Below, in pieces: positions 18,726 through 23,244 of a stretch of 23,244 nucleotides of DNA. Position 1 is the stretch's first letter. Every line of letters starts with the position of its first letter. The translations under genes were made by a program, and so were the position numbers. Origin of the DNA: Buchnera aphidicola (Lipaphis pseudobrassicae) (GTDB lineage: Bacteria; Pseudomonadota; Gammaproteobacteria; Enterobacterales; Enterobacteriaceae); contig NZ_CP034870.1 of assembly GCF_005081185.1 (NCBI RefSeq), forward strand, positions 29,035 to 52,278, read 5' to 3'. The notes under the pieces are model-generated. The model saw only the letters and a list, made by a program, of their open reading frames with translations, did no database searches and was not told where the DNA came from.

Positions 18726-19271
18726 TTAGTTTTTTTCAACCTGTCTAAAATCTAATTCCACAGGGGTTGATCTTCCAAAGATTGAAACCGAAACTTTTAG
18801 TCTGCTTTTTTCATAGTCTACTTCTTCTACAACACCGTTAAAATCTGCAAAAGGACCATCGTTAACACGAATCATTTCTCCTGGTTCAAATAAAGTTTTA
18901 GGTCTTGGTTTATCACCTATTTGACGTAATCTATTCACTATGATTTCTACTTCTTTATCACTAATAGGAGAAGGTTTATCTGATTTTCCTCCAATAAAAC
19001 CTAAAACTCTAGGTATGTTTCTGATTAAATGCCATGTTGAATCAGTCATTATCATTTGAATTAAAACATATCCAGGAAAAAACTTATATTCACTTTTTCT
19101 ACGTTGTCCTGCTCGAATTTCAATAACTTCTTGTGCAGGAACCATTACTTCTCCAAATAAATCTTCCATTGCATTTAATTTTACATGTTCTTTTATTGAT
19201 TGTGCAACACGACTCTCAAATCCGGAAAAAGCTTGTAATACGTACCATCTTTTTTTTTGAATTTCATGCAT
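18726..19271 (-). CDS. nusG: Transcription elongation/antitermination factor NusG
   Basis: NusG binds RNA polymerase, suppresses pausing, and links it to Rho or to ribosomal protein S10. It has 181 residues, as in E. coli. The NGN domain (about 1-120) includes [27 protein letters not shown] and [12 protein letters not shown] linker with [22 protein letters not shown] leads to the KOW domain (about 126-181) with [19 protein letters not shown], ending [11 protein letters not shown]. It follows secE after only 4 bases; the AAGG ribosome-binding site lies in the last codons of secE, indicating translational coupling as in the E. coli secE-nusG pair. No unusual residue was noticed. Confidence 0.98.
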   Translation of the reverse strand: MHEIQKKRWYVLQAFSGFESRVAQSIKEHVKLNAMEDLFGEVMVPAQEVIEIRAGQRRKSEYKFFPGYVLIQMIMTDSTWHLIRNIPRVLGFIGGKSDKPSPISDKEVEIIVNRLRQIGDKPRPKTLFEPGEMIRVNDGPFADFNGVVEEVDYEKSRLKVSVSIFGRSTPVELDFRQVEKN

Positions 19272-19275
19272 TTTT

Positions 19276-19659
19276 TTAGAACCTTAAACTAATTATAAAT
19301 TCTATTAAACGAAATGTAACACTATCTACAATCCATAAAATAAAAGACATAAAAATTGTTATAGTAATTACGATTAGTGTAGTGTATAAGGTTTCTTTAT
19401 ATTCAGGCCATACTATTTTTTGTATTTCTTTTTTTAAGATTTTTATGTAAGATAAAATATATCTTCCCTTTTCTGTCCATAATAAGATTCTAATTGCAGA
19501 TACCATTAAAAAAGATATAATTAATAGACGAACAGATAATTTTGTTTGATAAAAGTAGTAATTAGTTAAAAATGATAATATAAACAATATAAATATAGAT
19601 AACCATTTTATCTTTTCTAGATTTTGAGATTTTTTTTGATTGTTATTGTTTTTATTCAC
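19276..19659 (-). CDS. secE: Protein translocase subunit SecE
   Basis: SecE is the essential inner-membrane subunit that clamps SecY in the SecYEG translocon. It has 127 residues, the E. coli length. It has three predicted membrane segments, about residues 19-38, 45-62 and 95-118, the three-span gammaproteobacterial form. The conserved amphipathic region with the invariant [14 protein letters not shown] block lies just before the third span, and the protein ends FIISLRF like E. coli. The N-terminus is Asn/Lys-rich and poorly conserved. The start codon is GTG at 19659, supported by AGGAG with 5-base spacing. It is the first gene of the transcription/translation block. The E. coli neighbour tufB is missing upstream. 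A TATAAT-like hexamer lies at 19684-19689 without a good -35. Confidence 0.97.
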   Translation of the reverse strand: MNKNNNNQKKSQNLEKIKWLSIFILFILSFLTNYYFYQTKLSVRLLIISFLMVSAIRILLWTEKGRYILSYIKILKKEIQKIVWPEYKETLYTTLIVITITIFMSFILWIVDSVTFRLIEFIISLRF

Positions 19660-19711
19660 AATTTCTCCTAAATTTATAAAATAATTATAGAAAAAATATG
19701 TTATTTTTCAT

Positions 19712-19743
19712 TTTTTAAAAACATTTTTATATGTTTTTAAAAA
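19712..19743. repeat. AT-only perfect inverted repeat between thrT and secE
   Basis: TTTTTAAAAACAT (19712-19724) and ATGTTTTTAAAAA (19731-19743) form a perfect 13-bp stem with a 6-base loop. It lies in the 226-base gap where E. coli carries tufB. It could punctuate the tRNA transcript before secE or be a relic of the deletion. Base composition makes a moderate palindrome possible by chance, but 13 perfect pairs is long. Confidence 0.45.
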
Positions 19744-19885
19744 GTCAAAAACAGAATTTGTTATATAGATTTTTTTGAAGAAAAACAGATAAATCAAAAA
19801 TTTATAATAATTTAAGATAAAAATTAAAAACATTAAGGTGAGATTTAAGATAGATTTTATGATAATTTTTTAAATTTTTAGTATA

Positions 19886-19958
19886 TGCTGATACCCAGAA
19901 TTGAACTGGGGACCTCACCCTTACCAAGGGTGTGCTCTACCTACTGAGCCATATCAGC
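19886..19958 (-). tRNA. thrT: tRNA-Thr (anticodon GGU)
   Basis: The minus-strand gene folds as a 73-base cloverleaf. The acceptor stem is GCTGATA/TATCAGC with discriminator A. The D-arm has GGCTCAGTAGGTAGAGC. The anticodon loop TTGGTAA gives GGT. The T-arm has GTTCAATTC. It corresponds to E. coli thrT, last of the thrU-tyrU-glyT-thrT cluster that precedes tufB there. The three bases after the discriminator are TAT, so CCA is not encoded and must be added. Confidence 0.97.
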
Positions 19959-19968
19959 AATTTCTTTT

Positions 19969-20040
19969 AGCGGACAGCGGGAATTGAACCCGCATCTTCA
20001 GCTTGGAAGGCTAAAGTAATAGCCATTATACGATGTCCGC
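19969..20040 (-). tRNA. glyT: tRNA-Gly (anticodon UCC)
   Basis: This is a 72-base cloverleaf on the minus strand. The acceptor stem is GCGGACA/TGTCCGC with discriminator U, as expected for glycine. The anticodon loop CTTCCAA gives TCC. The T-loop region is GGTTCAATTCC. It matches E. coli glyT in order and anticodon and lies 10 bases before thrT. CCA is not encoded (AAA follows the discriminator). Confidence 0.97.
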
Positions 20041-20057
20041 ATTGTGTAATTAATTAT

Positions 20058-20139
<82 letters not shown>

Positions 20140-20163
20140 TAAAAAATATAAATTTTTTATATT

Positions 20164-20236
<73 letters not shown>

Positions 20237-20265
20237 AATTTTTAAAAAATTTTAACAATTTATAT

Positions 20266-20293
20266 ATTATATAATTTTTCATTTTTATTGCAA
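20266..20293 (-). promoter_or_regulatory. Candidate promoter of the thrU-tyrU-glyT-thrT tRNA operon
   Basis: On the minus strand -35 TTGCAA (20288-20293) and a perfect -10 TATAAT (20266-20271) are 16 bases apart. The predicted start is about 20-25 bases before the thrU 5' end. A consensus TTGACA at 20300-20305 lies 28 bases from the -10, too far to pair with it. The region is the 95-base gap after murB, so it also separates the tRNAs from murB. Confidence 0.5.
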
Positions 20294-20331
20294 GTATTTT
20301 GTCAAAATAATTCATTATATTATATTTTTAT

Positions 20332-21375
20332 TTAATAAAAAATATCTAATGGATCTATTTTTCCTATTGATCCAATAAAATCTATTTCTGGTTCTAAAAA
20401 TATATTAAATTTTTTTAAAATACACATATGTATTATTTTTGCTAATGTTATAACTTCTTTAGAAGTTGCATTTTTTTTATTTATTAATATTAGTTTTTGT
20501 GTTTCATGAATAGCTGCATCTCCAATTTGTATATTTTTGAATTGGTAATGTTGAATTAGCCAACCACCAGATATTTTAATTAATCCATTTTTCTGCGGAT
20601 AATATGGAACATCATATAAAGATGTAAGTTTAAATGCTTGTTTTTTAGTTATAATAGGATTTTTAAAAAAACTACCTGCATTACCAAATTTTTTAGGATC
20701 TGGTAATTTATTCATCCGTATTTTACATATTATATTAAAAATTTTATGTGCAGTGATTTCTTTAAAATTAACGTAATTTTTCAATAATGGGAATATAGTC
20801 GGATTCCATTTTTTTGATAATTTTATGCCAACTGCTAAGATAATATAATCATGAAATTGGTGTTTAAAAATACTGTTTCGATAAGAAAATTGACATAAAT
20901 TAGCATTGATTCTTTTAATATCATTATCTTTTAAGGATAATACATCAACATATAAGCATACATCTTTAAATTCTTTTCCGTATGCGCCGATATTTTGAAT
21001 TGCTGCAGATCCTATACGACCAGGAATTAAAGCTAGGTTTTCTAATCCAAAAATATTTAAATTTAAACTATATTTAACTAAACTATGCCATTTTTCTCCT
21101 GAAAAAACATGTAAAATCCAAAATTTATTTTGTTCTATTATTTTTATTCCCTTAATTCTATTAACAATTACTATTCCTATATAGTTTTCTAAAAAGAGTA
21201 CATTACTTCCTTCTCCTAAAATTAGGTAAGGAATATGAGATAATTTACAATATTGCACTATTTTTATTAATGATTTAATAGTTTTTACAACAATAATTTT
21301 TTTTGCTGTCACATCTATTCCAAATGTGTTTAAATCTTTTAAAGATGAATTAAATAAATATTTTTTTTTATGCAT
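20332..21375 (-). CDS. murB: UDP-N-acetylenolpyruvoylglucosamine reductase MurB
   Basis: MurB is a cytoplasmic FAD enzyme that reduces UDP-GlcNAc-enolpyruvate to UDP-MurNAc with NADPH. It has 347 residues; E. coli has 342. The FAD-binding motif ILGEGSNVLFLENY lies near residues 52-65 and GLENLALIPGRIGSAAIQNIGAYG further on. The substrate Arg is in YRNSIFKHQ. The catalytic Ser is S235 in GNAGSFFKNP (E. coli S229). The catalytic Glu is E330 in LEPEIDF (E. coli E325). The codons after the ATG include an A9 run (three lysines) and there is no clear Shine-Dalgarno, so the exact start is set by homology. In E. coli birA overlaps the murB end; here tRNA genes follow. With glmU it shows retained peptidoglycan-precursor synthesis. 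Confidence 0.97.
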   Translation of the reverse strand: MHKKKYLFNSSLKDLNTFGIDVTAKKIIVVKTIKSLIKIVQYCKLSHIPYLILGEGSNVLFLENYIGIVIVNRIKGIKIIEQNKFWILHVFSGEKWHSLVKYSLNLNIFGLENLALIPGRIGSAAIQNIGAYGKEFKDVCLYVDVLSLKDNDIKRINANLCQFSYRNSIFKHQFHDYIILAVGIKLSKKWNPTIFPLLKNYVNFKEITAHKIFNIICKIRMNKLPDPKKFGNAGSFFKNPIITKKQAFKLTSLYDVPYYPQKNGLIKISGGWLIQHYQFKNIQIGDAAIHETQKLILINKKNATSKEVITLAKIIHMCILKKFNIFLEPEIDFIGSIGKIDPLDIFY

Positions 21376-21464
21376 AATATTTTTTTTAAATAAAATTATC
21401 TAATTATTTCTTTTTTATTATAATTATTAATATATTTTTTATTGTTTTTGTCATTTGATAGAAT

Positions 21465-21480
21465 ACTGACGTGTATCAGT
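21465..21480. promoter_or_regulatory. Short palindrome upstream of metF, possible met-box relic
   Basis: ACTGA-CGTGTA-TCAGT is a 5-bp-arm palindrome about 45 bases before the metF start. It includes TGACGTGT, matching the E. coli MetJ box AGACGTCT at 6 of 8 bases, and abuts a TAGAAT -10-like hexamer. MetJ is not known in Buchnera, so if real it is a fossil or is used by another factor. Confidence 0.2.
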
Positions 21481-21522
21481 TTTACAAATTTTATATTAAA
21501 TTATTTTAAAGGGGTTTAAAAC

Positions 21523-22401
21523 ATGTATATTATTTCTAAATATCATAAAGATATAATAGACCAGAAAATAAAAAATATTAGTAATAATACAAGATGTTCT
21601 TTTGAATTTTTTCCACCGAAAAATACTATTTTAGAAAAAAACTTTTGGTGCTCAATTGAAAAACTTAGCAAATTAAAACCAAAATTTTTTTCTGTCACTT
21701 ATGGAGCAAATAGTGGTGAACATAAAAAAACATATAATTTTGTAAAAAAAATATACGAAAAAACAAATATTACTACTGCTGCTCATTTAACTTGTATTGA
21801 TTCTACTTCTGATGAATTAAAAGAAATAGCGAAAAATTATTGGAAAAATGGAATTAGAAGTATTGTTGCATTAAGAGGAGATACGTTAAAAAAAAATGTT
21901 AAACATAAAATGTATGCTTCAGATTTAGTTCTTTTATTAAAAAACATAGCGGATTTCGATATTTCAGTAGCAGCTTATCCTGAAATGCATCCAGAATCAA
22001 AAAATCCTAAATTTGATTTAATTAATTTAAAACGAAAAATTGACGCAGGTGCAAACAGGGCAATTACACAATTTTTTTTCAATATCGAAAATTACTTACG
22101 ATTTAGAGATAATTGTGTAAAAAATAATATTAATGTAGAAATTATACCTGGTATTTTACCTATTTATAGTTTTAAGCAATTACAACGTTTTTCAAGTATC
22201 ACTAATGTTAAAATACCTGATTGGACATTTGAATTATTTCATGGATTAGATAATGATTTAATTACACAAAGAAACATTGGTTTTAGTATTATAATTGACA
22301 TGATAAAAACATTATCTTACGAAGGAGTAAAAAATTTTCATTTTTACACTTTGAATCAATCTGATATAGTTTACACTGCATGTCATATGTTAGGTTTATA
22401 A
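21523..22401 (+). CDS. metF: 5,10-methylenetetrahydrofolate reductase MetF
   Basis: MetF is a cytoplasmic FAD-dependent TIM-barrel enzyme that reduces methylene-THF to 5-methyl-THF, the methyl donor used by MetE. It has 292 residues; E. coli has 296. Catalytic E28 lies in SFEFFPP and D120 in ALRGD, both with E. coli numbering. Also conserved are SVTYGANSGE, HLTCID, FDISVAAYPEMHPES, DAGANRAITQFFF and GILPI, ending FHFYTLNQ. The ATG start has AAGGGG 8 bases upstream, a strong site for this genome. It is divergent from murB over 147 bases and convergent with the argE pseudogene. E. coli MetF is regulated by MetJ and MetR; only MetR is seen here. The frame is intact. Confidence 0.98.
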   Translation: MYIISKYHKDIIDQKIKNISNNTRCSFEFFPPKNTILEKNFWCSIEKLSKLKPKFFSVTYGANSGEHKKTYNFVKKIYEKTNITTAAHLTCIDSTSDELKEIAKNYWKNGIRSIVALRGDTLKKNVKHKMYASDLVLLLKNIADFDISVAAYPEMHPESKNPKFDLINLKRKIDAGANRAITQFFFNIENYLRFRDNCVKNNINVEIIPGILPIYSFKQLQRFSSITNVKIPDWTFELFHGLDNDLITQRNIGFSIIIDMIKTLSYEGVKNFHFYTLNQSDIVYTACHMLGL

Positions 22402-22452
22402 AAAAAATTTTAGGTAAAGTAATTTATATTAATAACAATATTTTGTTATATT

Positions 22453-23244
22453 AATTAATTATTTTTTTATCGGTTGAATAAAAGAAAAAACTAAATGTTA
22501 ATCTGAATTTATATACTTTCTCAATAGATCTACATTATAATATTAATGTAGGTTCTACTTTTTTAAAAAAGTGCTTCTGTATAGTAATTTACTATTTTGC
22601 AATTTATATTGCATGATTTTTCTATTTTTTATACGACTATTCTTACAAAAACACATATAAGGTAGAATAGAAGAAAAAAGTTTTCTTATTAAAATATGAT
22701 TTACATAAAAAACAAATATGATGTATTGTTTCTTCTGCTATGTATAAAAGATAACTTTATAGTTAAATATAGAATAGAAAAATCTTTTGAATAACATTTT
22801 TTTAGTTTACTTTTTAAAATAATTAAATTTGATATAATATCATTCATAATTTCAATATTTTTAATTCCATCGTTAGGATGACTAGAATGTTAAGTTTGAC
22901 TAAGTTACTTGAATTGAATAAGAAATATGTCTTTTATGAGCACTGATCAGTTGTAAAGAAGTAGGTTCTCTAATTATTATGTAATCCTAGTTTAATTATT
23001 CTAGACTTTATGAAATATCTAGCTCTAGATATATCTGTTTCTTCATTAGAATTTGTAAAAATATAAATAGGTTTTTTATTTTTTAGATTTATAGAAGATA
23101 TTACTTTTAATATAAAAACAAAAAAATATTTTATATCTACTATTTCTAATCTATAGAATTTATTATTGATTTTAGTCAACATAAAAGGATTTTTTATCCA
23201 TATTTTTTCATAAAAATCAACAGTTTTTGAATATCCAGATAAAA
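22453..23244 (-). pseudogene. argE: Decayed N-acetylornithine deacetylase gene (argE), running off the window
   Basis: ArgE removes the acetyl group from N-acetylornithine in arginine synthesis. No intact frame exists, but minus-strand fragments in several frames follow E. coli ArgE in order. From 23242: LSGYSKTV (E. coli LAGHTDTV), then IWIKNPFMLT, IYIFTNSNEETDISRARYF, ending in a stop near 22970. Then in another frame, about 22975-22910, come IIREPTSL and SAHKRHIS. Then QT-stop-HSSHPNDGIKNIEIMNDI from about 22895. Then INCKIVNYYTEALF near 22600-22573, PTLIL near 22540-22553, and a C-terminal STDKKIIN ending near 22453. There are at least four frameshifts and several stops. Two metal-ligand histidines are changed to Tyr (H80 in GHTDT, and the C-terminal INQAH). 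The N-terminus lies beyond 23244. In enterobacteria argE is divergent from argCB(G)H, so those genes should follow outside the window. Confidence 0.9.

Noticed and set aside
20300..20305. Consensus TTGACA between murB and thrU taken as a -35 box
   Set aside because: It is 28 bases from the good TATAAT, and no -10 lies 16-18 bases downstream; TTGCAA at 20288 fits better.
22970..23182. A 70-codon open frame on the minus strand that could be called a small hypothetical protein
   Set aside because: Its translation aligns with the interior of ArgE (IYIFTNSNEETDISRARYF), its Met is internal to the homologous region, and homologous sequence continues on both sides. It is a fragment of the argE pseudogene.

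Overview
The window looks like a chromosomal segment of Buchnera aphidicola, the obligate intracellular symbiont of aphids. The DNA is very AT-rich, with near-featureless intergenic spacers. Every intact protein is a close, full-length orthologue of an Escherichia coli protein. The gene order is an eroded enterobacterial order: yigL-metR-metE, purH, hupA, the rpoBC/rplKAJL/nusG/secE block, the thrU-tyrU-glyT-thrT tRNAs, murB, metF and argE. Genes that separate or accompany these in E. coli (yigM, purD, the thi cluster, tufB, coaA, birA, katG and others) are absent. The species call is inference from family resemblance and gene order. The host aphid cannot be read from the sequence. Retention of metR is a useful lineage marker.

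Layout. 1-770 (-) holds the N-terminal half of glmU, cut by the window edge. 949-5146 is a methionine block: yigL (+), metR (-) and, divergent from metR, metE (+). 5309-7311 (-) holds purH and hupA, convergent with metE. 7823-19659 (-) is the transcription/translation block, in transcription order secE, nusG, rplK, rplA, rplJ, rplL, rpoB, rpoC. It keeps recognisable control elements: a candidate P(L10) promoter and leader, an rplL-rpoB attenuator hairpin, a second hairpin where E. coli has an RNase III site, and a GC-rich hairpin over the rpoC Shine-Dalgarno. 19886-20236 (-) holds four tRNA genes, none encoding CCA. 20332-21375 (-) is murB and 21523-22401 (+) is metF. 22453-23244 (-) is a decayed argE pseudogene that runs off the window.

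Functionally the window combines housekeeping (RNA polymerase, ribosomal stalk and L1/L11, Sec translocon, HU, two peptidoglycan-precursor enzymes) with symbiotic nutrition. MetF makes 5-methyl-THF, MetE uses it to make methionine, and MetR is the one retained regulator. PurH recycles AICAR. The loss of argE implies that de novo arginine synthesis is broken or bypassed in this strain.

I found no mobile element, CRISPR array, phage gene, foreign island or undescribed multi-gene system. The most informative observations are the argE pseudogene, the replacement of tufB by a short AT palindrome, CCA-less tRNAs, long poly(A) tracts in essential genes, and a Pro-to-Leu change beside the rifampicin pocket of RpoB.
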